Notes: a model not told the origin generated them from the sequence alone. A stretch of 64,000 nucleotides of DNA from Citrus sinensis (GCF_022201045.2 NC_068563.1:19813001-19877000), one strand, 5' to 3'; numbered from the stretch's first letter, positions 34,355 to 46,216 are shown. Program-made: numbers and translations.

Positions 34355-36604
34355 TTATGGAACAGATACCAAATCCCCGAAGTAATAATGCTCTAGTGCG
34401 TCATTAACTGTGATTCTCTCTTTCGGATCCATGCGTAGCATTTTCTGGGAAGTGAAAACGCAAGCATAAGCACTAAGAAACAAGACTAACTTGCAGTACA
34501 CTACTGGTGCAAGTAGTGTATTGCAATTTATTGAAAAAAAGAAAAAAAAGAGACAGGTTGCTTGTCATTCAAGCATAATAAAATGTATATATACCTGAAG
34601 AAGATCGATACCAGCTGGCTCAAGACCTGGTAGTTGTGTTGCCAGATCCTGCGTATGGGATGTAATTCTTCTCAACACAAGAAGGAAGACCGTTTTGAGG
34701 GGGAAGAAAAATATATATGCTTTAGAATCGGCGTTACCTTGGGCTCACTCTTTGCATAGCAGTCGAGAAATTTGAAAAATGTGGTCACCCCAGGCAGGGT
34801 TTCTTCACTTGGTGTACCCATCAGCCTTTGCATAAGAAAACAGATGTAATAGAGTTTGGGGAAAAGGGAAAAAAAAAAGGAAGAAGAAGAATTGGTTGGT
34901 ATGTTTTTGTGTTGAAACATTTACAGTACCTGAAAATACTGCTCCTTTCATGAAACTCAGTTGTACCGTCAATTAGAGGCTTCTGAATCACCATCTCAGC
35001 AAATATACACCCAACAGACCACACATCAGCTGAAAAGGAGTATGTAGGGAAGCCAAGGAGAATTTCAGGTGCCTTGTAGGATGGTGCTACTTTCTGGAAA
35101 ATAGAAAGTAAAAGAAATGAGAAAGCTTGGTCTTACCAAACCAAATGAAATCGGTGTAGCAACTTTGAGGTCTACATTAAACATTTTTGTAAAACAGAAG
35201 CATTTCCGCTGATAGACTCCAGTAGTTGAATGAAGCATAGTACCGTTTAGGTTTCTGACAGTTTAGTATTCAACCAAAGAGTCACCATGAAAGGAATAGG
35301 AAGTTATCATTGATCCATAATAAATTTTATGAAGATAAATCTACTAACATCGACTTACAAGCTAGAGAACATGAATCCAGCGTATCCTAATGTTTGGCGC
35401 TCTAATAACATTTGAATCATAGGCAAGAAAATCCCAATGGCTAACAGGGAATTTCAGCGTGTGTGTTTTTTGAACAAGAAATTTTTGTCCTTACCATTCC
35501 AACATCTGCTAGTTTCACTGTGTAATTGCTCATATTTATCAGCACTTGATGGGGATTCAAGCGTCCATGTATACATTTGATCGAATGGTATAACGAGATA
35601 CCACGGAGAATCTGATTCAGAAGGACCTGCCAGGATTGATTGAAAACCGAAGCTGAGAAAAAAAATAATTCTGAAGCTAACATCAGAATCTATGCATATG
35701 CTAATAAGCATATTTGGCAGAACTAGCATCTGTTTAAACAAAATTAACTAGTTTTGTTCCAAATCTCATGATAGTACAAAATGCTTGCAATGAAAGTTTT
35801 ACATAAATGACAAAATATGCATCCGGCATTGCTTGCTTGCATAACAACATTAACTCACTGCCCTATGCATTCATCAGATTAAGAAATAGAGGAAATCCCA
35901 GTTCAGCTTCAATAAGATAATCAACAGAAAAGTAATAAAGAAACAAGTTTATATGAAAGAAATGCTGATTGCTAATGACATATTGCTGACTCACTTTTAC
36001 TATCTTCGGATTTTTTATTTTCCCCGGAAACTTCTTTATGACGGTTTTAAGATCCGGGCCTGCACACTCAAAGACTTGATACACATGCTTTCTATTCTCT
36101 TCATTCACAACGTCCAGCAATCTGTCATTCAAAGTACCATCCAAATCCAATCACCCTTAATCCTGCCTATTGTACAAATCTCAAAAGAGATTTGACTCTT
36201 CATAACTGTAACTTTTACTTCCCAATAACTAGTCACTTATACATGGCAAGTAAAAGCAGCAAATGTTTGTAATTAGAAGGTTCAAATTCAACAGAAACCT
36301 GAGAATATGGGGATGCTCCATCACTTTCAGAAGGGAAATTTTAGTTAGTATTGAGCTCGGAACACATTCACTGCTATCTCGAATAAAAACTGTCTTGAGG
36401 AGTACAGTCTCATCGGTGTCGGTGTCCTTACACCTATAGACACCGCCAAATTCATCCTCACCTTTCACCTCAAGTGCACTGTACTGAAAATTCTCACGCC
36501 CACAAATTAAAAGAAGAATTACTCCCAATGGAACATTGTATATGACAGAGTCAGACCACATCAAACTGAAACCAAAAACCAAATAAATATTATACCTTTA
36601 CCAT
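34355..36604 (-). CDS. CDK-like pseudokinase, eight exons, intact frame
   Basis: Exons (minus): 36604-36596, 36483-36299, 36121-35995, 35626-35495, 35093-34930, 34825-34738, 34648-34595, 34444-34355; total 849 bp, 282 aa, all GT-AG and phase-consistent. The layout and conserved stretches (VPSSILTKISLLK, LLNQILRGIS, YKAPEILLG, DVWSVGCIFAEM, LMGTPSEETLPG, MLRMDPKERIT) are those of cyclin-dependent kinases (CDKA is about 294 aa). Catalytic parts are lost: HRDLKPxN reads HGRLNPHQ, DFG reads DVG, the PSTAIRE helix reads PSSILTK, and the activation segment with the T-loop threonine is missing. The VAIK-type lysine remains (VLLKTV). It should not phosphorylate; it may bind cyclin or be decaying. A decayed duplicate lies upstream at 38281-39864. 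Confidence 0.8.
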
Positions 36605-37392
36605 CTCCTCCTGCCAAAAAAAAAAAAAAAAAAGGCCCTGGGCCCTGGTACACACCAAAAATGAAAATATAAGTTAAATCCAAGATTATAAGACAGAAGC
36701 CACTTAAGTAGAATCCAACAATGAAGTGCATTATAGAAAGAATGAAACTTTTCTTGTCCTTTCTCCTTCATGTGATTATGGGTTTCTAAGTAAATACTAT
36801 CCAAGAATCATCAATACTAAGAACCATGATAATAAACTAAATTCCTATCTTGCCATCCTCAGTCTATCAATCAATCTTTATCATCAAAGAAAATCAAGAA
36901 CCATATTATTCACTAAATCACAAAAACCTAAAAGGAATTTAGAAAGTTAATTTGAGATGTGCATTTTCTTGGGAACCAAACAGAACAGAGCTTATAATTG
37001 AGAAGAAAGTGACCAAAGAAATTCACAGTAAACTAAAAGTTGAAAAGTGGAATTAGCCGCAAAGCATAGGAACTGAAAATCAATGAATTATGCTGAACCC
37101 TAGCCCTAAATTGAAGATAGAAATGAACAACACAACCCATTTTGCTAAAATTTATCCTCTGTTTGGCTGCAGAGAAAGTGATATCTAAAGATAAAGATTG
37201 CAATTTCTTGCGTTTTCTCAGCAACCAAATGTTTTTTAGAGAGAAAATAAGAGAGAGGGATTTACTTAATTGCGGGTCTAACGAAAGCTCTGAATCTTGA
37301 TTGCAGCAAAAAAAATGATAATAAAAATCCAAAGATATTTATTATTAACAGTGGCTACTTGAGAAAGAAAGAGGGGATGAGAGTCGGATTCC

Positions 37393-37400
37393 TTTATATA
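37393..37400 (-). promoter_or_regulatory. Probable TATA box of the CDK-like gene
   Basis: TATATAAA on the minus strand, about 790 bp upstream of the start codon at 36604. Between them a CT-rich leader (37240-37370) with a donor-like AAG|TAAATC or AA|GTAAAT near 37268 suggests a non-coding first exon. Confidence 0.45.
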
Positions 37401-37670
37401 ACAAAACTAACTAAAAACGGTTATATTTTCTTCCCGCCAAAACTTATTACCACGCCTGTGGTATCTTTTACAGGTGTCAGTCTGTTCAATACAGGAACCT
37501 TTTTGGTTTTAGAAAAAATTTGATCCCTCAAATTGGGATCAGAGCTCAAGCCTTGATGATCTGATCAAAATTTTATCAGTCAGTTTTCATAATTACTTAA
37601 TGAAATCCAGAAAATAATTGGCATGTGATACCACATGCATCTTCTTCTTCTTTTGATGTGCATAATCACT

Positions 37671-37760
37671 AGCCGCTGACCCTTGGCCCTGTAGTAGTGA
37701 ACGATGAGGGTATGGGTTCGAGTCTTGGCCTCTATGTTAATATAAGTATTAAAAATATCA
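37671..37760 (+). mobile_element. 90-bp tRNA-derived SINE with 12-bp target duplication
   Basis: The insert begins AGCCGCTGACCCTTGG and contains an A-box-like TGGCCCTGTAGTAG and a B-box GGTTCGAGTCT (near 37716), followed by CTTGGCCTCTATG and an AT-rich tail (TTAATATAAGTATTAAAAAT). It is flanked by the perfect direct repeat TGCATAATCACT at 37659-37670 and 37761-37772. A pol III promoter, short length, A/T tail and long target duplication together define a SINE. It sits in the spacer between the two CDK-like copies. Confidence 0.75.
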
Positions 37761-38280
37761 TGCATAATCACTTGTTAATTTCAGCTCACCCTTTTGTATA
37801 TGACTGTTAAGCCAAGGATATTTCTTTGGCTAGTTTCTCAATTAAAGAGAGATTTAAGTTTGTTCCTAAGCCCTTTTAAATGAGCTAGCTCCTTGTTAAC
37901 AATCTCAGTAAGAAGCTCCTTTGATTCAGTTGATACTATAAGCTTAGTCCTGTAATTCTCCTAATGAAATACAACTGAGATGAAAAATGCAAAATTTGAT
38001 CTACTTGCAAGATAGTACCAGACTTGTACAAAGGATCTATTATCGAACATTATAAAAGTATTTGTTCAAGCATCAGAGGATCTACACATATATGAAGTAC
38101 TTCTTCAAGCACCAGAGGGGTTATTTGTTTTTCAATAAAAATGGTCAATATAGCAACATGGCTGAAAAACAAATCCGGCATTAACTAGTTAGTGGCTACA
38201 AAGAAGCAGCAATGATATAACAACTGCAGATGTGTCTCAAATGAATACACAAAAGCTCCCTCCCGTGCAGCTAGTAAAAC

Positions 38281-39864
38281 TTATGGAACAGATACCACAT
38301 CCCTGAAGTAGTGATGGTTTAGTGCATCATTAACTGTGATTCTCTCTTTTGGATTCACGCGTAGCATTTTCTGGGAATGTGAAGGCACAAGTATAAGCAC
38401 TAAGAAACAAGAATTGAAATTGATTATCATTCACTAACTAGCAACACACACTACCAAGTAGTGTATTTCTAGTTACTCGAAGAAATGCGAAGACATATTG
38501 ATTATCATTCAAGCATAATAAAATGTATCTATACCTGAAGAAGATCGACACCAGCTGGCTCAAGATCTGGTAGTAGGATTGCCAGATCCTGCATATTGTT
38601 AGATCAGAGCTATTACATGGTAAAATTTGATTCTTCTCAGCATTAAAAGGAAGATGTATAGAGGGGGACAAATATGCTTAGAAAAGGCGTTACCTTAGGC
38701 TCACTCTCTTCATAACAGTAGATAAATGGGAAAAATGTGGTGACCCCAGGCAGGGTTTCTTCACTTGGTTCACCCATTAGCCTTTACATGAGAAATGGGA
38801 AATGTAAGAGAGTTGAAAAAGAAGAGTCTAATGTGTGAGTAAAAAATTTGCTCGAGCCATTAGGGCACCTGAAAATACTGATCCTTTCACGAGATTCAGA
38901 CGCATCCTCAGATAGGGGCTCCTGAATCACCATCTCAGCAAATATACATCCTACGGACTACACATCAGCTGGAAAAGGAGCATGCAGGGAATCCGAGGAG
39001 AATTTCAGATGCCTTGCAGGACGATGAGACGTGCTATTTTCACTGTGTAATCGCTCAGATTTATCAGCGCTTGATAAGGGTTCAAGCGTCCATGGAGACA
39101 TCTGTTCGAATGGTAATAAGAGAGAACACGGAGAATCTGGTTCGAAATCATTAATCACCTGCCAGGACAAATTATAAAACAAAGTTGAGAAAAAAATAAC
39201 TTGAAACTAACTATCATATAAATGAAAGAAAAAAAAAAAAAAGCGGGTTGCTAATAACATATTGCTGATCACTTTTTGCTGCCTTCAGATTGTTGATGAT
39301 GTCCAGAAAGTTCTTTATGACTTTTCTAAGATTCAGGAGGCCTGTATACTCGAAAATTTGATACACTAGCTTGTCGTTCTCTTTCCTCACAAACATTCAG
39401 CAATCTGTCGTCAGTCCAAGGTTCCATCCCATTAATCATGGAGATGCAATAACAACAATTAACAGTTGTTAATCATTCAAATTGCAATAACTTTAATCCT
39501 GACAATCAAAAAGAAATATCAAAAGAGACCGAATAAGCTCCGCAACTGAAACCTTCCTTTTTACTTCCAGTGACATACATACCTGAAAATGAGGGGATAG
39601 TCCATCTCTTTCAGAAGGGAGATTTTAGTTAGTATTGAGATTGGGACGCCGTCCGGAATAATATCTGCCTTGAGAAGTACAGTCTGATAAGCATTTTCAG
39701 CAACATCCTCCTCACACTTATAAAAGCTACCATATTTACCGCATCCTATCAACTCAACTTTCCGGTACTGAAACTCCACCCACAAATTAAAACAAGAATG
39801 AATAATATAAAATTGTTACTTTCATGCCACATCAAAACCAAATCCAAGTTTACACTTTTTCCAT
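38281..39864 (-). pseudogene. Decayed duplicate of the CDK-like pseudokinase
   Basis: The exon order mirrors the copy at 34355-36604: a short first exon (39864-39856, MEK), an intact 185-bp exon (39767-39583: YRKVELIGCGKYGSFYKC ... VPISILTKISLLKE), a frameshifted third (about 39397-39271), a fourth coding HGRLNPYQ out of frame and fused by deletion to the fifth (about 39158-38880), then LMGEPSEETLPG, DLAILLPDLEPAG and KMLRVNPKERIT, ending at 38281. A TGG-to-TAG change at 38958-38960 stops DVWSVGC. The 3'-flanking DNA is shared too, so the duplication was genomic. HGR replaces HRD here as well, so loss of the catalytic aspartate probably preceded duplication. Confidence 0.85.
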
Positions 39865-39929
39865 CTCCTCTGGTCAGTACACACCAGAAATGAATGTTAA
39901 TGTCACTTCCCTTGTAGTATTCAACAGAC

Positions 39930-40010
39930 GAAATGAATTATGGTTTCAGTACCGGAAAGTTGAGTTGATAGGATGCGATAATTATGGCAGCTTTTATAAT
40001 TGCTATGGTT
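39930..40010 (+). pseudogene. Inverted fragment of the CDK-like second exon
   Basis: The plus strand encodes FQYRKVELIGCDNYGSFYNC and then stops. It is a near-identical inverted copy of 39718-39778, with about 150 bp between the arms. The shared core starts GTTTCAGTACCGGAAAGTTG and continues for about 55 bp with few mismatches. A read-through transcript could fold into a hairpin. Confidence 0.85.
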
Positions 40011-40014
40011 TATA

Positions 40015-40700
40015 AGTTAACTTAATTTGATGCCACATTTTTATAATGAAAAATTTATAATATATTTAATATTTTTGTCAAAATTATTGTTTACAAATTA
40101 TATTTATAACACACTATTTATTTTTACTTCATAATTATTTTTTTTACAATAACTGTGATTTAAAAACTCAACACTTTAATAATAATCAAGGCCATAATAA
40201 ACCTTTGCTAGATATATTAAACAAACCTATTTTTTATTATTATCTTCAACCTTTACTAATCTCACAAGCAAAGTGACTGAACTCCTTCCTCCAAATTTCA
40301 GATGGCCCCTCATCATTTCATTCAATACGCCTTATGGTATAAGTTATTCCCCCAGACCTTTTTTAATAAATTGTTATTGAAATAAGCCTCCAGTCAACTG
40401 ATGTCTATTCTCCTATTCTCGTATTCAAAAGTGGTTCCAATAAATATCTAAAATCAACAGATTATATATATATATATATAATTCTTCTCTAGTAAGAACA
40501 TCTTTATTTTAGAAAGTAAAAATACAGAACACTCTCACCACACGCGCGCATACACACAGAGATATCAAGAGCAGGAAATTGGGAATATTTGACATGGAAA
40601 ATTCTTACATGTAAATTAAACATCTTAGGTTTTACATACAAGACATGCATTCAAAGCGCAGGAACTGAGATGAAGCAAATAATACACAAGAATAAATATA
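40015..40700. other. AT-rich spacer and probable 3' region of the remorin gene
   Basis: It contains an (AT)n run near 40467-40480. Nothing coding is seen. The remorin 3'-untranslated region probably covers about 40560-40759. Confidence 0.4.
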
Positions 40701-40759
40701 AGATCCGTAACAAAGCGATTTGACAGAAGGAACTAATTGGCAATCAAGCGATTAATATC

Positions 40760-43700
40760 TCAAAAGCACCACCCCCAACAGTTAAACGAGGAAGGGATGT
40801 GGCCAGTTCTTCGAATACACTCCGCTTGCTGCTCAGTTTTTGCAGCTTGCTGGTTTCTCTTAGCATCAGCCTCAGCTCGCTTCTCTTCTGCCTTGTGCCT
40901 TGTAGCTGCCAATTTGTTCATAAGTCTATCATGGGCTCTTCCCCTGATCCTTTCAACCTCTACCTGGAAGACACAAGATTCATATGTTAGAAGAAAATCA
41001 AATTTATTGACATAATGCAATGACAAGCAACAGAAAATGGCTAGGAAAAACAAGTGCTATGCAGGCACTCCAGAAAATGGTTAGGGAAAACGAATGCTAC
41101 ACAGGCACTCCGGAGCTATCAAGTATGGAACTAATCTCTAAAGATGCATTATTATCCCGGCATATAACATAAACTGAAGTACCTAAATGACGTAGTCCAC
41201 ATCTACTAACAGTGAGATGCTTGATATGAGGATAAAACAAAAACAGAATAAGCTAGTAACTATTAAAGTATTGGTTTTAACTTGAAGTACATTCCACAAG
41301 CAGAAGGAGAATTGTAAGTATTTAGGACTAGGTAATAAAAGTGAAGCCTCCCACAAAGACATAAAAAGCCAGCTCCAAATCCTATTATATTTTTTAGTAC
41401 TCGACTTTCTTTGTCAAATGAGTTCAACATGTAGAACTCAATATAAGGGGCTATAAAGTTTTCACAACTCATGTCTCATAGCTTCCACAAGTCAACTGGT
41501 AATACATCATCAAACAAAGAAAGATTTTTCAGACGGTGAAGCTTTCTTGTACAGCCAATTGAACTTCATGGATTTGACAACTAATACTTCAATTTTACCT
41601 TCAACGAGAGCCAGAGTCTCTTATTACTCAGTTACCTGAGATAATGATAATATCCTAAGCTAGAAAGTACTCAGCGAAATAAATCATTCATTGTAGTAAT
41701 CACCTACAAACATTGAAAACCATGCTTTATTCTTCTAAATTGGACCAATTGGTCTACATAAGTTTTGTTCTGTTTTGATGGCCCTAACACCTCAGAGAGA
41801 GTTCAGTGCTTTCACTAACCTGCCAATACTGTCAGAAGGCCGTGGCTCCTATAGTTAAAAAGCATATAATGCAATACAACAAATTATATACTTGTAATGT
41901 TTTTTATCTTTTGAGAAGTAACCAGAAATAGTAAAAATAATTAAGAAACCTCCCTGCATGGACTTGCAAAGTTTGAAAAAAAATATTTGAATATGAAATC
42001 TTAATCAGTGAAATGTTCATGTCAAATTGGATTCTCATGCAATATCCACAAAGCACAACCAGCGGAATCAGTTAACGCTTCTTGCATATATTATTATTTC
42101 AGATACTTATCACCATTAGAATTTGAGCATATTATCTTTGGACCCCGCATCGCAGAAAAATAAAATGTATACAATTTTTTCCCTTTTTTCTTTGTGATTT
42201 TGGATTTGTATTTTTTTTCTTTGTGAAAAATAAAATGTATAAAAATAAAATTTATACATACTTTCTCAATTTCCTAATTTTGGATTTGTATTTTCATGTG
42301 ACGATAACAAAACACATACGGAGAAAGAGAGAGAGAGAACAGCATGAAGCAACGTTTCCAATAGCAAGAGACCGTACTTACCTCAATTTTTCTCATCTCA
42401 GCTTCTGCTTTTGCTTTTTGATGGTTCTCCCAAGCCTGAATTTTCATCTCCTCACGTTTGAACCTAAATAATTGCAGTTATGCCACCACACTTCAGGCCA
42501 TCTATCCATATGTTTGAAATTAATGATAACAAACTACATAGCAAAAGGAGACAATATCTCCATATACGTTATTTAAATCAGACAACTAATTAGTATTCTT
42601 GAGCATATTAATTTTAATGCAAGGAAGAAATTAGATACTTTTGACTCGATGGATCTGTTCCCCATTTATGTGTATGCTCAAGAGATAACAGATGACAATA
42701 TTTTATTTTTCAAGTTCCAAATGTAAGGATATCATATTGCAATTTTCTCCTTGGAAAATGTATTTACATCTTGATTATATTTATAGCTATAGTCCATACC
42801 CGTCCCAGACTTTTTGCACATGAGATGAAGAACAAGACAACTTGAGATTACACCTTAAGGATCAATACTAAGTTCATTAAACAGTAAACAAATGCCTCAG
42901 GAAATGGATTTGAGAACACACCTGGCCATATACTTGGCTTTCTCGGCCTCCTCCCACGAAGCTGCACGTGTTTCAATGACATTTTTGGTTGGTTGTTCTG
43001 CTGCTACAGTTTTGAATGATGTGGATGCATCCTTATCCTCCTCCTCTTTGCTAGCCCAGGCAGCAATGTTCATTTTACCAAGCTGGGTACCAAGAGCAAT
43101 AATTTCCCTCCTAGTTTTCATTTGCAGCTCCTTTTCAGATAACTCTTGGTTCACATCCACATGATTATTATGTGGAATTGTTGGAGAAGGAGCTGGTGCA
43201 GTTCTACCAGGAGTCGATGGCCTAGACGAGGATGGGCTGCGAATTGGTGTTGTAGCTGTGATAGGAGTTCCAGTTCTAGAAGGTTCTTGACTAGCAATTG
43301 GAGTCATTTCTGTGCCCATATCTCTCATTGATACAGATCTAGCTGTTGAAGGAGGCGGTATGAAAGTAGTTGCACTCTGTATAGCTATTGAGGAATCATG
43401 CCGGCTAAGACTAACTACAAGAATTGCAGAAATATTTCATATTATAAAATCTGCTTTATTTTGAGAAATATGATGGTAAAATTTTTAACCCAGTTCTAGG
43501 TTGTTATAACTGATGACTGCTCTTAACAAAAAAAAAAAAAAAAACTGATGACTGCTGGTCTAGCAGTTTTAATATGATAACAAAGTACAAACATTTGTTT
43601 GAGTAACATAAGCTAAAGAGAGCTCTACCTAGTAAGCACCAATGTGAACTCAATTCATCTAAACAGTACAGACTGAAGAATTATGTATTTTATATACACA

Positions 43701-44971
43701 CTGGACCTACAAGTATATTATATCTGCTGCTGTGAAAGCAAGTTCTCCAATAGGTTTCAAATCAAGGATCTGCTCCTAGACACGGAATGGAAACCGATGT
43801 TCATAAAAGATCCAAAAGATGAATGATGCTGTAACCAGTTTGGAGAGCATCAACAATCTCAGCTAGAATCTCAACCCTTCTTTCAAGATTTTTAGCCTCT
43901 CAGGTAATTAAAAGATAGACAATGTCATTAGGTTAAGAACTTGCAGAAAAATTATAAAAATAATGCCATCTAGTCATGTTGTCCTTGAATTTCATTTTTC
44001 CTTATCAAACTTTCATGTACGACATAATGCGCATCTAGTCATTTGCAATTAGATATGGGTAAAGACTCCTGGTTTTTTATTTTTTATTTTTTATTTTTTT
44101 TTAAGTTAAATTGCCAAATAACATAGAAAGATAAACACAATTCAAGTAGCATAAGTCTATAGTAATCCAAGAATATATCAAAATTTTGTAAACCAAAAAA
44201 TTGGGTCAAATGCAAACATGTTATTATGAACAATGGAGAACTTCAGATACAAACAAAACTGCTGAACAAAGGTTGATTTTCTTACTAGCTGACTCTGCAA
44301 CGGAATTCTCAATCATAAGCACAGGCTTGGCATACGAATCTGCAACAGGGTAAGAATCAGCCTCCCAATTAAGAAACTTGTTAGCTAGACTCATATCAAT
44401 CCGCTTGGTATCAGGTTCTTCACAAACAACAAAATTTTGATCAGGGGGAACTTCATGAACGACCTTGGTGGACAACTGGCGGCCCATAATACCAACTTTA
44501 CGAGCTCCACCTCCTTGAGGGTGGCTTCCGGTCCTAGCCAGCCTGTTGGAAGTAGGACTCGCTATCCACTTCTGGGCATCATCCCATTTGGAAGGCGCAG
44601 GTTTCGAAAATGGAGCAAGGGGCACTCGTTGAGCCTGAGGTGCCCGCTGCTCCGCCTTCTGATGAAACTCAAACACAGACAAAGGGGTATTGAGATTATC
44701 ATGGTGGGCACCACCACCACCACCACCACCACTACTACTACTGTCATAGTCTAAAGGGAGGATGAGGTCTTGTTGAGACCTGATTCCCGAATTCATTCGC
44801 ATCTGCGCAGCTAATGAGTCAGCTGTTGTTGTTGTAGATGATGATGAAGTTGAGCATTCAGGAAGAACACTCACAACATCTACATCTTTGCAACTATCGA
44901 AATTATTACCACCTGTACCCAAAAATTTTGCAAACTCTACTTACTTTCAATAACACAATGCTTTATATATC

Positions 44972-45002
<31 letters not shown>

Positions 45003-45275
45003 CCAAAAAATTCAAAAAAAAAAAAAGAGGAAAATGTACCTGATGATGATTCATGAACATGAGTAAGTTGAGATCTGGATTCAAAATCATCATCTTCTTT
45101 TCTCTTCTTTTCGACTCCCAAAAGCATACTCCTTAACTTTCCGGGGGAAAATCCGCCGCCGTGCACACCCTAAACGGCAGCGTTTTAGGTAAAAAGGACA
45201 ACAGATTCAATGGATTCAAAAATGCGTGAACGAGTAAGCAAGTACCTGAGGCTTTTGGATTCTTTCGTAATCCAT
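40760..45275 (-). CDS. Remorin family protein (group 6-like), six exons
   Basis: Exons (minus): 45275-45246, 45169-45040, 44912-44286, 43414-42922, 42463-42382 and 40963-40760; 1566 bp, 521 aa, all GT-AG and in phase. The long Ser-, Gly- and Pro-rich N-terminal part (with SSSSGGGGGGG from a triplet repeat, and VFEFHQKAE, KWDDAQKWI) is disordered. The C-terminal remorin domain begins about residue 400 (KMNIAAWASKEEED, ETRAASWEEAEKAKYMAR, FKREEMKIQAWENHQKAKAE) and continues as a coiled coil (KAEEKRAEADAKRNQQ). It ends CIRRTGHIPSSFNCWGWCF, a typical remorin C-terminal anchor with cysteines for S-acylation. Remorins sit on the inner face of plasma-membrane nanodomains. From memory the nearest relative is At2g02170. 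Intron 5 is long (1.4 kb). Confidence 0.94.
41032..41111. repeat. 40-bp tandem duplication in remorin intron 5
   Basis: CAGAAAATGGCTAGGAAAAA ... GCAGGCACTC is followed at once by CAGAAAATGGTTAGGGAAAA ... ACAGGCACTC, with about six differences. Confidence 0.8.
44707..44745. repeat. Coding triplet repeat (ACC)n(ACT)n in remorin exon 3
   Basis: On the coding strand it encodes a Ser run followed by a Gly run (SSSSGGGGGGG). Length variation between alleles is likely and would change the disordered region only. Confidence 0.85.
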
Positions 45276-45424
45276 TTTGGTTTGATTTTGATTTTGATTT
45301 TTCGATTTTTCGATTTTTTTTTTTTTTTTGACTCTGAAGATTGTTAACTGATTGTGATTGAAAGCAAACAGTGTAAATTAAATGACATAACAATAAGAAT
45401 CCGTCAAATCACATCACGCAATGT

Positions 45425-45462
45425 AGCTTTGCTTTGCTTTGCTTTGCTTTGCTTTGCTTGCT
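45425..45462. repeat. (CTTTG)n pentamer repeat upstream of the remorin gene
   Basis: About seven CTTTG/GCTTT units, then an imperfect copy (GCTATGCTTTGCC), roughly 150-190 bp upstream of the start codon, in or near the promoter or leader. Confidence 0.85.
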
Positions 45463-45817
45463 ATGCTTTGCCACCTGCCACAGTGTTGCTTTCACTCGCA
45501 CTCAAAATCACTGAGCTTTTTAATCAAGCTTCTTCAATATCAAAGTTGCTTTAATAATTAGTAATAGTACTTCGCATCTGATATTTCCTTTTGTAAGTTA
45601 ATTACAAACAACTACCTCACAGTTTTAGGTTATTGCATCATGGCCCACATGGTTGTAGTAACACTTCTGTTATTTGGTGAAATGATTACAGAAACCTTAT
45701 CACTCTTCCAGAAGCAGTCAAATAGAACTCTTTCTTTCTGTAAATTATTATATTCAGTCAATCATTTTACTATATATATTTATAACAATTAATTGACTAC
45801 TTTAAAAGTTACCCTAT

Positions 45818-46216
45818 ATCTACAAGAAATATGACGGTATATTTTTTTACTATATATATTTATAAAAAAATATCATTTTACTACACTCTTATTAATACCG
45901 TTAGTGACCATTTAGTTAATTAATAAAATATTAATTTTACTCTTTATATAATTTTTAAAAAAAGAAAAAAAATACTAATAACAAACAAAGTATTGCAATA
46001 TTATAAACTCAAAAGACAAAGCACGTAAAAATAATCCCTATAAGCCTATGAATATAATATTCGATACTTTTTTTTGTGTTTTTTTAAAAGGTAAAATTAG
46101 TAGTTTATTAGTCAATTAACTAGTCAACTAGTGATACTAACAAAAATAGAGTAAAAATGATAAGTTTTTGTAAAGATATAGTAGTAAAATAATATTTTAT
46201 AATACTTCTTATAGAT
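45818..46216. mobile_element. MITE-like element with about 120-bp imperfect inverted arms
   Basis: The left arm starts ATATCTACAAGAAATATGAC; the right arm, reverse-complemented, starts ATATCTATAAGAAGTATTAT. Inside, TATCATTTTACTAC... and TATCATTTTTACTC..., then TTAGTTAATTAATAAA and TTAATTGACTAATAAA, correspond. CTACAAGAA ends recall CACTA elements, but no clear 3-bp duplication could be fixed. Confidence 0.5.

Noticed and set aside
40467-40480. (AT)n run considered as a foldback element core
   Set aside because: No matching arms outside the simple repeat.
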